A DNA stretch of 64,000 nt from Paenibacillus sp. BIC5C1 (GTDB lineage Bacteria > Bacillota > Bacilli > Paenibacillales > Paenibacillaceae), in assembly GCF_032399705.1 (NCBI RefSeq), contig NZ_CP135922.1, forward strand, positions 3,224,001-3,288,000. Reading direction: 5' to 3'. The notes under the pieces were generated by a model, which saw only the letters and a list, made by a program, of their open reading frames with translations, made no database searches and was not told the origin of the DNA. This document shows, in pieces, positions 44,194-53,125 of this stretch (within the stretch, counting starts at the first letter, position 1; the number at the start of each line of letters is the position of its first letter). The translations under genes were made by a program, and so were the position numbers.

Positions 44194-45256
44194 AGCCCAG
44201 ATTCTAACCATGTTTGTGCTGCTTCACTTCGCTTCGATCTTTGCCATCTTCCCTGAACGTATCATATCTGCGACTTCCAAAGGACACTGGGAACCCATAA
44301 TGATTCTCTTTTTGGCAGAGCTACTTGTTCTTTGGATGTACTTAAAAGCGTTATCGCAGTTTCCAGGGAAAACAGTGGTGGACATCTGTAATGAATCACT
44401 GGGCAAATGGGTAACGAGACTGATCGTTCTGCCGATGCTTTTCTTCCTGTATATTGAGCTGCTATTACTTATGTACTTTCAGTCAGTCGAGATTAAAGCC
44501 GTATTACTACAGAGAACACCGCCAGCAGCAACGTCGGCTCTTTTTATCATTCTCTGTTTCTATGCTGTTTGGAAGGGACTTAGCGTAATGATTCGGGCCA
44601 GCATCGGATTGTGTATTCTCTTGATGCCATTCATTTTCTTTTCCATGATGATCAGCATCCAGAATTTTAGAATCAGCTACATTTTTCCGATTTGGGATAG
44701 CGGAATGTCGTTTTTCTCCAATTCGGATTTCTATGTATGTACGGTCATTTCAGCCGGATTTCTATTCCTTGGTATGATTCCCTCCAAACAACGGCTTAGC
44801 TTTGGCAAAGCAGCTGGTGCAGTGGGTATCATATTTGTGTTTGCTTTGGGATCTGTATATGTTCCGCTTCTTGTATTCGGACAGGAAACGGTAATCCATC
44901 TGCAATATCCGATGCTCATGGCATCGGATACTATTGATCTGGAGTGGGTTGTATTTGACTGGCTTCCAAGCTTTTATGTGGTGGCCTCCAGTGCACTGGG
45001 TGTTTTGAAGGTTTCCGTTTTACTCTGGATGCTGGTGGCCCTGCTGCATCAGCTCTTTATGCCAAAAATCAACCGATTATGGATTCTTTCCGTGGTGTGC
45101 CTCACCTTGTACGTGATTAGTCTTTTGATACCGGATGTTAACGCTTTGAATTCATACCTGTACCTGAATTCTTTCTTTTGCGTTTATAGCGTTATCGGTT
45201 TTCCAATCATTGTATTCCTCGCCGCGCAATGGCAGCGAAAGAAGGTGAGTACATGA
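44186..45256 (+). CDS. Spore germination receptor subunit B (GerB type)
   Basis: A 356-residue integral membrane protein with about ten helices, of the amino acid/polyamine transporter-like GerAB family. Helix 1 and 2 region includes FPERIISATSKGHWEP. The B subunit carries the pocket for the nutrient germinant; which nutrient is not readable. The gene overlaps both the A gene (8 bases) and the C gene (4 bases), so the three subunits are translated together. Confidence 0.92.
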   Translation: MNKAQILTMFVLLHFASIFAIFPERIISATSKGHWEPIMILFLAELLVLWMYLKALSQFPGKTVVDICNESLGKWVTRLIVLPMLFFLYIELLLLMYFQSVEIKAVLLQRTPPAATSALFIILCFYAVWKGLSVMIRASIGLCILLMPFIFFSMMISIQNFRISYIFPIWDSGMSFFSNSDFYVCTVISAGFLFLGMIPSKQRLSFGKAAGAVGIIFVFALGSVYVPLLVFGQETVIHLQYPMLMASDTIDLEWVVFDWLPSFYVVASSALGVLKVSVLLWMLVALLHQLFMPKINRLWILSVVCLTLYVISLLIPDVNALNSYLYLNSFFCVYSVIGFPIIVFLAAQWQRKKVST

Positions 45257-46347
45257 ACATGCGCACCATAAAAACTCTGATTGTAACTTTATCTATGATC
45301 ATGTTACTTCCGGGATGTTGGGATACAAAAGATATTAACAAACAATATTTGCCTGTTGTCATGGGTGTGGGGAAGGGAAAAACGGAGAAATACAGGATCA
45401 TTCTCCAAATCCCCGATGCATCAGGCAAAACCCAAATTCTTGACAAAGAGGCGAAATCCATCAGTAAAGCGATTGATTTGATACGAACGGATTCTGAAAA
45501 AAGCATCGAATTGGTACATTTGAGGCTGTTGTTAATCGACAGGAAAGTCGCAGAGAAGGGGATTGACAACATTATCGATTTTGCCGTTAGAGCGAACGAT
45601 ATTTCGATTAAGGGCTTGGTGGCGGTGATTGACGGTGATTTTGAGAAGACGATGTATCATCAAATCTCGCCAACACCTGAAATTTCTTCTTACGACTTTT
45701 TTAGCCAGGATGCCGGATGGACGCCGAATCAATCCATCGTCCGAATATGGGAAGCCTATCAAAACCAAAACTCATATACAGAAGACATGGCCATCCCCAT
45801 GCTCAAAAACGGCGATCGAACCTTGTTCACTTTTAAAGGCACGGCTGTAATGCGTGAGGACCGCATGGTTGGGACGCTGAATCAGGAAGAGACCCTTTTA
45901 TTTAATTTATTTAAAGGGAAATATTCAGGGGGAACCATTGAAGTCGCTCAAAACACGAGTGTCCTTATTCAGGATGCTAAAACAAAACATAGGACCCAGT
46001 GGTCGGAAAAAGGACCTTCAATCCAGACGGATGTTACACTTGACGTCGTCATTACTGAAAGCCCTGAAGGAAAAGGCAACGCGGTGATTGAAAAAGAAAT
46101 GAAGGAACAATTGAGTAGTCAATTCAATGAAACCGTGAGAAAAATTCATTCCTTAAAATCAGATGTACTCGGAATAGGCATGATATTCCGTCCGAAGATG
46201 TCGGAAGGGAAATTAAAGGAATGGAAAACCAAGTGGTTTCCGAAGTTGGAGCAAAAGATCAACGTTCGTGTAAACGTTCTGAACGAAATTTATTTTAAAG
46301 AAAATGCCAACGATAATGAGAGTCAGGGACAAATGTTAAAAAAATAG
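45253..46347 (+). CDS. Spore germination receptor subunit C lipoprotein (GerC type)
   Basis: A 364-residue lipoprotein with lipobox LLPGC and lipidated Cys22, followed by the GerC hallmark WDTKDI. The rest matches the three-domain GerAC pattern, with SKAIDLIRTDSEKSIELVHLRLLLI and a C-terminal GMIFRPKM..EWKTKWFPKLE. It sits on the outer face of the inner spore membrane as part of the germinant receptor. AAAGGTG precedes ATG 45253. Last gene of the operon; terminator follows. Confidence 0.93.
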   Translation: MNMRTIKTLIVTLSMIMLLPGCWDTKDINKQYLPVVMGVGKGKTEKYRIILQIPDASGKTQILDKEAKSISKAIDLIRTDSEKSIELVHLRLLLIDRKVAEKGIDNIIDFAVRANDISIKGLVAVIDGDFEKTMYHQISPTPEISSYDFFSQDAGWTPNQSIVRIWEAYQNQNSYTEDMAIPMLKNGDRTLFTFKGTAVMREDRMVGTLNQEETLLFNLFKGKYSGGTIEVAQNTSVLIQDAKTKHRTQWSEKGPSIQTDVTLDVVITESPEGKGNAVIEKEMKEQLSSQFNETVRKIHSLKSDVLGIGMIFRPKMSEGKLKEWKTKWFPKLEQKINVRVNVLNEIYFKENANDNESQGQMLKK

Positions 46348-46398
46348 CGTAGCACTGTTCACCCTGCCATAAGAGAGGAGAATGCTTTACCGTTATGG

Positions 46399-46423
46399 AG
46401 TCGCCCTGGTGGCGACTTTTTTT
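46399..46423 (+). terminator. Intrinsic terminator of the ger operon
   Basis: AGTCGCC pairs with GGCGACT around a five-base loop, followed by T7. One of four terminators in this window sharing a GTCGCC/GGCGRC core. Confidence 0.9.
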
Positions 46424-46456
46424 ATAATATCAGCAAGGTTAAGCATAACGTGTTAT

Positions 46457-47026
46457 TTATGAAAGATTCAGTTCCAATATCTTATTCACTTGCTCTTCCA
46501 TGACATGAGGTGGATAGGGCATTTTGTTTATAAACCACCATTCCACGATTCCCACATAAGCTGGCGCAAAAAATTGAAGCAAAATATCTTCACTTATCCC
46601 GCGATTTTTCCCATCAATCATGTCCCATCCGTTCTTTATGTCCTCGATGACAAATTGGAGAAAACGGCTGCGAAAGAAGGGTGCTCCTTTACTTGTTAAC
46701 ATAGCTGAGAAGAATAAATAGTTGGTTTCAAAGTATTCAAACCAGCTCATTCCCCCATCTGTAGTGCTCATTTCAGATTCCGGTTCACACAATACTTGTA
46801 GTTCGTTCATGTGTTCCTCGATGAGCTTATCCAGTAAATCATACTTATCCATGTAGTGAAGATAGATGGTTCTACGGCTAACGTTCGCTGTGTCGGAAAT
46901 ATCCTGAATTGTAATTTGGTCAAAATGCTTTTGAGACATAAGTTCAATCATCGCTTTTTTAATGGCATCTTGAGATTTGAGTATTCTTCGGTCTACTTTG
47001 GTCAATTCGAGCACCTGACTTTCCAT
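46457..47026 (-). CDS. TetR/AcrR family transcriptional regulator
   Basis: A 189-residue TetR-type repressor, clearly paralogous to the one at 7359: both share TKVDRRI, the HTH pattern DISDxAxVSRxTIYLHY, KYDLLDKLI, NYLFFSxMLxSKGA and the VGIVEWW / P-PP-VM ending. ATG 47026 lacks a strong site; a TTG at 47002, preceded by AGGTG and aligning with the paralog's start, may be the true start. It is divergent from an MFS exporter, with an exact inverted repeat just upstream of its own start. Confidence 0.9.
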   Translation of the reverse strand: MESQVLELTKVDRRILKSQDAIKKAMIELMSQKHFDQITIQDISDTANVSRRTIYLHYMDKYDLLDKLIEEHMNELQVLCEPESEMSTTDGGMSWFEYFETNYLFFSAMLTSKGAPFFRSRFLQFVIEDIKNGWDMIDGKNRGISEDILLQFFAPAYVGIVEWWFINKMPYPPHVMEEQVNKILELNLS

Positions 47027-47050
47027 GTTTGTATCCAGATTTTCATGATC

Positions 47051-47066
47051 TGTGCACTAATGCACA
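47051..47066. promoter_or_regulatory. Inverted repeat, candidate TetR operator
   Basis: TGTGCA-CTAA-TGCACA is a perfect inverted repeat with 6-bp arms, 25 bp upstream of the TetR start. A ten-base part of it, ACTAATGCAC, recurs at 48471-48480 upstream of the aldo/keto reductase gene. Confidence 0.6.
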
Positions 47067-47212
47067 AATCCTCATCAATTAGTCATTGTAGATTACCTGT
47101 GCTTCTATAATAATACACACAAGCGCAAAAATACATTCTTGTGTATTTATTTTATTTATATGCCATTCGTAAGTTAAAAGAATGAATCAGAAATAGTGAA
47201 GGAGTTTTGCAC

Positions 47213-48382
47213 GTGGTCAGATCAAATCATGTATTGATGTATATTTTAATTGTTGGTGTTTTCGGCATCCTGACTACGGAAATGGGAGTCATTGGCATAT
47301 TGCCTCAAATAGCTGATTATTTTCATGTCAGTGTTTCCAAAGCTGGATTGCTCGTGAGTCTCTTTGCACTCGCTGTTGCGATCTCCGGTCCTACAATGCC
47401 GTTATTATTCTCCGGTATCAACCGCAAAACGGTAATGTTGCTCGTGCTCGGTATTTTTGTAGCATGTAATATTATTTCCATCATTGCACCAACGTTCACC
47501 GTTGCCCTCGTGGCTCGCATCATCCCTGGCTTTTTCCATCCTATTTATTGTTCATTGGCTTTGACCGTAGCTTCGACCTCTGTAAGCAGGGAAGAAGCTC
47601 CCAAAGCGGTCTCTAAAGTCATGTTTGGAGTTACCGCAGGAATGGTACTTGGTGTACCGATCACCAACTATATTGCGAATGGAACATCCGTAGAGATGGC
47701 GATGTTATTCTTTGCGATTGTAAACGCAGTGGCGTTTGTGGGTACATGGATATTTATCCCTTCTATGCCTGCTAAGGAAAAACTTTCGTATGGAACACAA
47801 TTGGGCATCTTAAAAAGAGGCATGACCTGGCTAGCTATCACTGCCGTGATTCTTATGGCTTCCGCAACGGCAAGTGTGAACAGTTACATCGCAGAGTATT
47901 TGGGCTCTATCACTCATATTTCAGGGAAAACATTGAGTATCGTGTTATTTATATATGGTTTGGCAAGTCTAGTGGGAAATGTGGTGGGAGGCAGATTGCT
48001 TTCTAAAAACACGCGAAAAACAGTCATCCTGTTTCCCGTGGTATTGGGGATCGTATATCTGTTATCTTTTTGGACGGGCACATCCACTGGACCTATGATT
48101 TTAACGGTGATTTTATGGGGAGTATGCTATGCCATAAGCAATTTGATTGGTCAGTATTGGATTGCCTCTGCCGCTCCAGAAGCGCCCGATTTCTCCAATG
48201 GTTTGTTCCTGTCATGCGGTAATTTGGGAATAACGCTAGGAACTGCTGTAGGCGGGCTGTTCATTTCGGGGATTGGCACACAGTACATTGTACTTGGAGG
48301 TGTATTGTTCCTGATACTAAGTCTGCTATCCATTTTGCTGAGAATTCGTTTATTTGACCCTGTAAAAAAACATGTAAGCTAA
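47213..48382 (+). CDS. MFS transporter, AraJ/Cml-like
   Basis: A 389-residue major facilitator with 12 helices. The first helix region TEMGVIGILPQIADYFHVSVSKAG (only the pattern is quoted in part: TEMGVIGILPQ) and GLLVSLFALAVAISGP are typical of the DHA1 sugar-efflux/chloramphenicol-efflux branch. GTG 47213 is taken because AAGGAG lies 8 bases upstream; TTG 47207 is too close. Divergent from the TetR gene that likely represses it. The exported compound is unknown. Confidence 0.88.
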   Translation: MVRSNHVLMYILIVGVFGILTTEMGVIGILPQIADYFHVSVSKAGLLVSLFALAVAISGPTMPLLFSGINRKTVMLLVLGIFVACNIISIIAPTFTVALVARIIPGFFHPIYCSLALTVASTSVSREEAPKAVSKVMFGVTAGMVLGVPITNYIANGTSVEMAMLFFAIVNAVAFVGTWIFIPSMPAKEKLSYGTQLGILKRGMTWLAITAVILMASATASVNSYIAEYLGSITHISGKTLSIVLFIYGLASLVGNVVGGRLLSKNTRKTVILFPVVLGIVYLLSFWTGTSTGPMILTVILWGVCYAISNLIGQYWIASAAPEAPDFSNGLFLSCGNLGITLGTAVGGLFISGIGTQYIVLGGVLFLILSLLSILLRIRLFDPVKKHVS

Positions 48383-48407
48383 GTAACCTTAAGTGACATA
48401 CACAAAA

Positions 48408-48458
48408 GGGAAATGTTCATTATTCATCTTCTTGCTTACCAAATAATGAACATTTCCC
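48408..48458. repeat. Long perfect inverted repeat between MFS and aldo/keto reductase genes
   Basis: A 17-bp arm (48408-48424) pairs perfectly with 48442-48458 around a 17-base loop. There is no long T tract, so termination is uncertain. Its arms contain ATGTTCATTA and TAATGAACAT, the same half-sites found in the TetR-MFS divergent region at 7934 and 8028. Confidence 0.7.
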
Positions 48459-48626
48459 ATCGTGTTGTTTACTAATGCACGTTTTATAGCCATTTGGGAA
48501 TTGCGAGATTATTTCTCATGCTTAATACTATACTCAAGACTAGTTATTCTTCCGTGTGTATCATATTCAGGCATCAGAGCTATTTGCAAAGGTAGCAAAA
48601 ACCATCCGAAAGCGAGGAATACGCAA

Positions 48627-49607
48627 ATGGATTATGTGAAGCTTGGCAATACAGGTCTGGATGTGTCCCGTCTGTGCTTGGGCTGTATGGGGTTTGGTAC
48701 AGCCGTTCCTGGAGGCCATCAATGGGTTATTAATGAAGAGAACAGTCGTCCCGTTATTAAAAAGGCGTTGGATCTAGGCATCAATTTTTTTGATACAGCG
48801 AATGTATATTCAGCCGGAACCAGCGAGGAAGTGATTGGGCGCACCTTACGTGACTATGCCAATCGAGATGAAATTGTGCTTGCAACGAAAATTAATGGTC
48901 GTATGCACCAAGGCCCAAATGGTGCCGGACTTTCCCGTAAGGCCATTATGAGTGAGATAGATAAAAGCCTGAAGCGGCTGGAAACAGATTATGTGGATTT
49001 GTATCAGATTCATCGCTGGGATTACACTACACCCATTGAAGAAACGATGGAAGCCTTACATGATGTGGTCAAAGCAGGAAAGGTAAGATACATAGGCGCT
49101 TCTGCGATGTATGCCTGGCAATTTTTGAAAGCGTTACATGTAGCCGAGCAAAATGGGTGGACCCGCTTTGTATCCATGCAGGATCATTACAATCTTATCT
49201 ATCGTGAGGAAGAAAGAGAGATGCTTCCGCTCTGTAAAGCTGAGAAAATCGGTGTGATTCCGTATAGTCCGCTTGCGGGAGGCCGATTGACAAGAGACCC
49301 TCAGGAAAAAACACATCGTTCCGAAACCGATCAGATTGCAAAGCAAAAATATGATGCAACTGCAGATACCGACCGATTGATCATTGATCAGGTTGCCGCG
49401 ATTGCCGAGAAGCAAGGGGTTGTTCGTGTACAAATCGCACTTGCCTGGTTACTGCAAAAGGAACCGGTCACAGCTCCCATCATTGGCGCTACCAAAATAT
49501 CGCATCTGGAGGATGGCGTAGCCGCTCTTTCGATTAAGCTAACACCTGAAGAAATAGCATCGTTAGAAGAACCCTATGTGCCTCACCGAATTGTTGGTCA
49601 TCAATAA
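48627..49607 (+). CDS. Aldo/keto reductase, YajO-like
   Basis: A 326-residue aldo/keto reductase, paralog of the gene at 1770. Landmarks: LGNTGLDVSRLCLGCMGFG, INFFDTANVYSAG, the Lys in LATKING, YQIHRWD and IIGATKISH at the C-terminus. ATG 48627 is chosen as in the paralog, with GCGAGG upstream; the reading frame extends farther 5' without a start that fits. It follows the TetR/MFS pair and has TetR-type half-sites upstream, so it may belong to the same stress regulon. Confidence 0.88.
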   Translation: MDYVKLGNTGLDVSRLCLGCMGFGTAVPGGHQWVINEENSRPVIKKALDLGINFFDTANVYSAGTSEEVIGRTLRDYANRDEIVLATKINGRMHQGPNGAGLSRKAIMSEIDKSLKRLETDYVDLYQIHRWDYTTPIEETMEALHDVVKAGKVRYIGASAMYAWQFLKALHVAEQNGWTRFVSMQDHYNLIYREEEREMLPLCKAEKIGVIPYSPLAGGRLTRDPQEKTHRSETDQIAKQKYDATADTDRLIIDQVAAIAEKQGVVRVQIALAWLLQKEPVTAPIIGATKISHLEDGVAALSIKLTPEEIASLEEPYVPHRIVGHQ

Positions 49608-49630
49608 CAGGTTCATCACATATACAAACA

Positions 49631-49660
49631 GAAGTCGCCTAAATTGGCGGCTTCTTTATG
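49631..49660 (+). terminator. Intrinsic terminator
   Basis: GAAGTCGCC pairs with GGCGGCTTC (one G-U) around a six-base loop, followed by TTTATGTTTTT. Member of the recurrent GTCGCC/GGCGRC group. Confidence 0.8.
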
Positions 49661-49846
49661 TTTTTATCTGGCGATGCAGCATCAAATTTATTCATTTTAG
49701 AGTGTAATGAAATTAAGCATTCTGAGATGGGGGAACTCTTCGTAAAATAACATATCCTAGCTCTTACGATTATAAGATTTTGTTAAGGGAATAACTGTGA
49801 ATTGGATAAACTCACTCACAATTTATAGCTGTAAAGGAGCGGGATC

Positions 49847-50539
49847 ATGTCCTTCTTTAGAACACTATCCGTACGGGCAAGGGAAGACGAGTTGAGCGAA
49901 GCCCTCAAACATTTGAGACGCCTCAACAAAATATTCGCTGCCCCCGGTCCAACCCGTGCAGGCGTGGAGAAGTTATGGAAAGCGATTGGCAGTCCAACTA
50001 CGCTGACCCTTCTTGATGTGGGAGCAGGTTCAGGTGATGTAAACCAGAAGTTATTGCGCTGGGCGGACCAGAAAGGAGTTAAGCTTGAGATTACTCTGGT
50101 AGATCTGACAGAGGAGGCATGTGAGGAAGCGAGAAACCTTTTTCGGAATGAACCGAGAATCAATGTGCGACGTGCCGATGTCAGGGAATTACCGGATGCC
50201 TCAGCAGACATCGTGACTGGCTCGCAATTTGTCCATCATTTTGAAGGAAAGCAGCTCGTTGAGATGGTCTCCCATATGCTCCGTGCCTCCAAATATGGCG
50301 TTGTCATTAACGATATCCATCGGCATCCTGTATCCTATGCGGCTGTCTGGGTAACCACTCGAATGATCTCACGCAATCGGTATATTCGTCATGATGGTCC
50401 GTTGTCTGTTGCAAAAGGCTTCACGGGAAGAGATTGGCAGGACTTGAAACAGCAGTTGAACCATGACACCTTGACCTATGAATGGAAGCCTCTGTTCCGC
50501 TATTCCGTCGTGATACCCCAACAAGGGACGTTATCATAG
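49847..50539 (+). CDS. Class I SAM-dependent methyltransferase
   Basis: A 230-residue methyltransferase. The SAM-binding motif I LLDVGAGSGDV lies near residue 55, motif II LVDLTEEA near 85, and DIVTGSQFVHHF about 40 residues later. It resembles methyltransferases found beside type III polyketide synthases and flavoprotein hydroxylases in Bacillota, although no synthase gene is seen here. AAAGGAGCGGG precedes ATG 49847. It probably forms a two-gene unit with the FAD protein 58 bp downstream. Confidence 0.87.
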   Translation: MSFFRTLSVRAREDELSEALKHLRRLNKIFAAPGPTRAGVEKLWKAIGSPTTLTLLDVGAGSGDVNQKLLRWADQKGVKLEITLVDLTEEACEEARNLFRNEPRINVRRADVRELPDASADIVTGSQFVHHFEGKQLVEMVSHMLRASKYGVVINDIHRHPVSYAAVWVTTRMISRNRYIRHDGPLSVAKGFTGRDWQDLKQQLNHDTLTYEWKPLFRYSVVIPQQGTLS

Positions 50540-50597
50540 CATCATTACATCAATAGGCAGTTATCTTAAATGGACAATGAAAGGCGGGTGTTCTTAC

Positions 50598-51752
50598 GTG
50601 TCTACACCAATGGATGCCATAGTCATCGGAGCGGGAATTGCGGGCAGTACCTGCGCGTTGCAACTTGCCAGGCAAGGACATCGGACACTGCTGCTGGATC
50701 GGCAAGAATTTCCACGTCACAAAACATGCGGTGAATTTATGTCGCCTGAGACAACGGAGATGCTGGATTATTTGGGGATCAACCTTAGTGAACAAAAGAT
50801 AAAGCCGAGTACCCTGGATCATGCCAAGATCATTATGCCTCAGGGCGGGGAGATCGTGGCACCTTTGCCTGGATTGGCCTATGGCATTAGCAGATATGAG
50901 CTGGATCGGATTTTACACGAGCAGGCCACAGCCGCAGGCGTTGAGATCGTTACAAAGGCAACGATAACCAACATTCAGCAGTTAGATGATTATAGTTATG
51001 AAGTCGAAGCCCAAAAAGGAAATGAGCGGATTCATTATAGCGCAAAAACCGTTATCGGAGCCCATGGCTCGAAGAAGCTGAGGGGGATGACCTCGCCAGC
51101 AGAGCTGCGGGATAAAACAGCATATGTTGGTATCAAATCACACTATCGGGGGATCACCATCCCCCTAAGGGTAGAGTTGTATTTTTGCGAGGGAGGGTAT
51201 GTCGGGATTTCGCCGATTGAGGATGGTATCGCAAATGTAGCTGCATTGCTGACCCTTGATTCGGTGCGGGGAAGCGGCAAGTCTATAGAAGATATTTTGC
51301 AGTCTGCTTCCTTGACCAACGAAAGATTGGCAGCGAGGCTAGCCGAGGGAAGCTCAGTTCCAGGAACACAAGTCTCGATTGCACCACTCCATCTATCCAA
51401 TGTTCCTGATCCGTGGTCCCATTATCCTCATATTGGGGATGCCATGCTAATGATACCACCTCTGTGTGGTGACGGAATGTCTATTGCGCTTCGTTCCTCA
51501 CTGTTGTGTGCTGAATGGACTGACAGGTATCTTCAAAGAAAGATCAGCTTTACGCAGTGGCAGTTAGGGTATTCGAAGGAAGCCAATCTTGAATTCGCCC
51601 GACTGCTCCGGCGTGCACGACGGATTCAGAAGCTGGCTTTTGCCAAAACGAACAAGTTCTATCCTGGTTTGGCCCGCATGGTCCCTGGTCTGGCGACTTA
51701 TCTGGTGAAGGCAACACGGTTATCGGAGATTAATCTTGTCCATCGATCTTAG
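50598..51752 (+). CDS. FAD-dependent oxidoreductase, geranylgeranyl reductase-like
   Basis: A 384-residue flavoprotein of the geranylgeranyl reductase/aromatic hydroxylase fold. The dinucleotide motif AIVIGAGIAGSTCALQLA is at the N-terminus; LDRQEFPRHKTCGEF contains the ExxR-like FAD contact and conserved CGE; the second FAD motif is GDAMLMIPPLCGDGMSIAL near residue 285. GTG 50598 is chosen because AGGCGGG lies 10 bases before; ATG 50577 has no site. With the methyltransferase upstream it makes a likely tailoring pair of a small lipid or polyketide pathway. Confidence 0.87.
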   Translation: MSTPMDAIVIGAGIAGSTCALQLARQGHRTLLLDRQEFPRHKTCGEFMSPETTEMLDYLGINLSEQKIKPSTLDHAKIIMPQGGEIVAPLPGLAYGISRYELDRILHEQATAAGVEIVTKATITNIQQLDDYSYEVEAQKGNERIHYSAKTVIGAHGSKKLRGMTSPAELRDKTAYVGIKSHYRGITIPLRVELYFCEGGYVGISPIEDGIANVAALLTLDSVRGSGKSIEDILQSASLTNERLAARLAEGSSVPGTQVSIAPLHLSNVPDPWSHYPHIGDAMLMIPPLCGDGMSIALRSSLLCAEWTDRYLQRKISFTQWQLGYSKEANLEFARLLRRARRIQKLAFAKTNKFYPGLARMVPGLATYLVKATRLSEINLVHRS

Positions 51753-51783
51753 ATGGCAGCAAAGTGAAATTCATAGAAAATGG

Positions 51784-51808
51784 GGCGGCTTATGTCAGCC
51801 TCTTTTTG
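51784..51808 (+). terminator. Weak intrinsic terminator
   Basis: GGCT...AGCC with flanking pairs and TCTTTTTG at the end lies just after the flavoprotein gene. Confidence 0.45.
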
Positions 51809-51834
51809 TTTCTCTGCCAATTTTGACGAGACCG

Positions 51835-51863
51835 TTTAGAAATCTGCCAAATACTCGTATAAT
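51835..51863 (+). promoter_or_regulatory. SigA-type promoter of the aminotransferase gene
   Basis: TTTAGA (51835-51840) and TATAAT (51858-51863) with a 17-bp spacer lie about 60 bp before the start codon. Confidence 0.65.
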
Positions 51864-51925
51864 AGAATCTAATTGTAGCTATAGAGACAAGAGTCTGATT
51901 TGAATTCGGGAGGCATTATTTTAAG

Positions 51926-53110
51926 ATGAACTATTCATTTTCCAACCGGATTGCTGCATTGCAGCCATCCATCATTCGTGAGATTCTGAAGGCTTCTTCG
52001 GGTCAAAATGTAATTCCGTTCTCTGCGGGAAATCCCGCTCCGGAGACTTTCCCTATTGAGGCAATTCGCACATTCACCCAATCGATTCTGGAACAGGATC
52101 CGGTAACAGCACTGCAATACGGAATTACCGAAGGTTATGCCCCGCTGCGGGATACATTGACTACACATCTGAAGACAGGCTTTGACACAGGCAAAGCGTC
52201 GGATGAACTGTTCATCGTATCTGGAGCACAGCAAGGAATTGAACTCGCTTGTAAAGTATTCTGTAATGAAGGGGATACGATTATTTGTGAGAGCCCAAGC
52301 TTTATAGGTTCACTGAACTCTTTCCGTGCTTCAGGAGCAAACCTGGTCGGCGTTCCAATGGAGACGGACGGTATGGATATCGGGAAGCTGGAGCATGCCC
52401 TGCAAACCGAGCAGAATGTAAAACTGATCTATGTCATTCCGAGTTTCCAAAACCCTACAGGTTTTACGACCAGCCTGGAGAAACGCAAGGCAATTTACGA
52501 CCTTGCCAAGAAGTATGGAGTCATGATCCTGGAAGATAACCCATACGGAGAACTTCGGTTTAGCGGAGAAGATGTAGCGACGATTAAGTCGATGGATGAT
52601 GAAGGTCTGGTTATTTACGTAGGCTCCTTCTCCAAGATTCTGTCCGCTGGCCTGCGTGTTGGTTATGTTCTGGCTCCTTCCGAGGTTGTGCAGAAGATGG
52701 TTGTTGCCAAACAGGGAGAGGACGTACATACAGCCATGCTGCCGCAGATTCTGGCACACAAGTTCATGACTGAGTATAACTATGCAGAGCATATCAGCAG
52801 TATCCGTGCGATTTACCGCAGGAAGTCTGCCTTGATGATTGACAAGTTGCAGGAGCATATGGGTGAGTCCATTACCTTTACTCAACCGGATGGAGGGCTG
52901 TTCCTCTGGTGTGATCTGCCGGCTCATATCCCGATGCTGGATTATGCCAAAACAGCCGCTGCGGAAGGCGTAGCTGTTGTTCCGGGCACTGCTTTTCTCG
53001 TTGATGAGAACGAACCCTGCAATGCAATCAGACTTAATTTCTCAACACCTTCCGATGAGCAAATTGTGAAGGGCATTGAAATTCTGGGACAGGTTCTGCA
53101 CAAATTCTAA
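51926..53110 (+). CDS. PLP-dependent aminotransferase, class I/II (LysN/aminoadipate type)
   Basis: A 394-residue fold type I aminotransferase. The PLP lysine is Lys237 in SFSKILSAGLRVGY, preceded by the phosphate-binding SGAQQGIEL and the NPTGFT and EDNPYGELR segments; the C-terminal Arg is in IRLNFS. It belongs to the 2-aminoadipate/LysN-like branch, also the catalytic part of MocR regulators, but has no DNA-binding domain. It transfers amino groups between an amino acid and a 2-oxo acid; the exact pair is unknown. GGGAGG precedes the ATG. Confidence 0.92.
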   Translation: MNYSFSNRIAALQPSIIREILKASSGQNVIPFSAGNPAPETFPIEAIRTFTQSILEQDPVTALQYGITEGYAPLRDTLTTHLKTGFDTGKASDELFIVSGAQQGIELACKVFCNEGDTIICESPSFIGSLNSFRASGANLVGVPMETDGMDIGKLEHALQTEQNVKLIYVIPSFQNPTGFTTSLEKRKAIYDLAKKYGVMILEDNPYGELRFSGEDVATIKSMDDEGLVIYVGSFSKILSAGLRVGYVLAPSEVVQKMVVAKQGEDVHTAMLPQILAHKFMTEYNYAEHISSIRAIYRRKSALMIDKLQEHMGESITFTQPDGGLFLWCDLPAHIPMLDYAKTAAAEGVAVVPGTAFLVDENEPCNAIRLNFSTPSDEQIVKGIEILGQVLHKF

Positions 53111-53125
53111 TTGGAGGCATATTTC

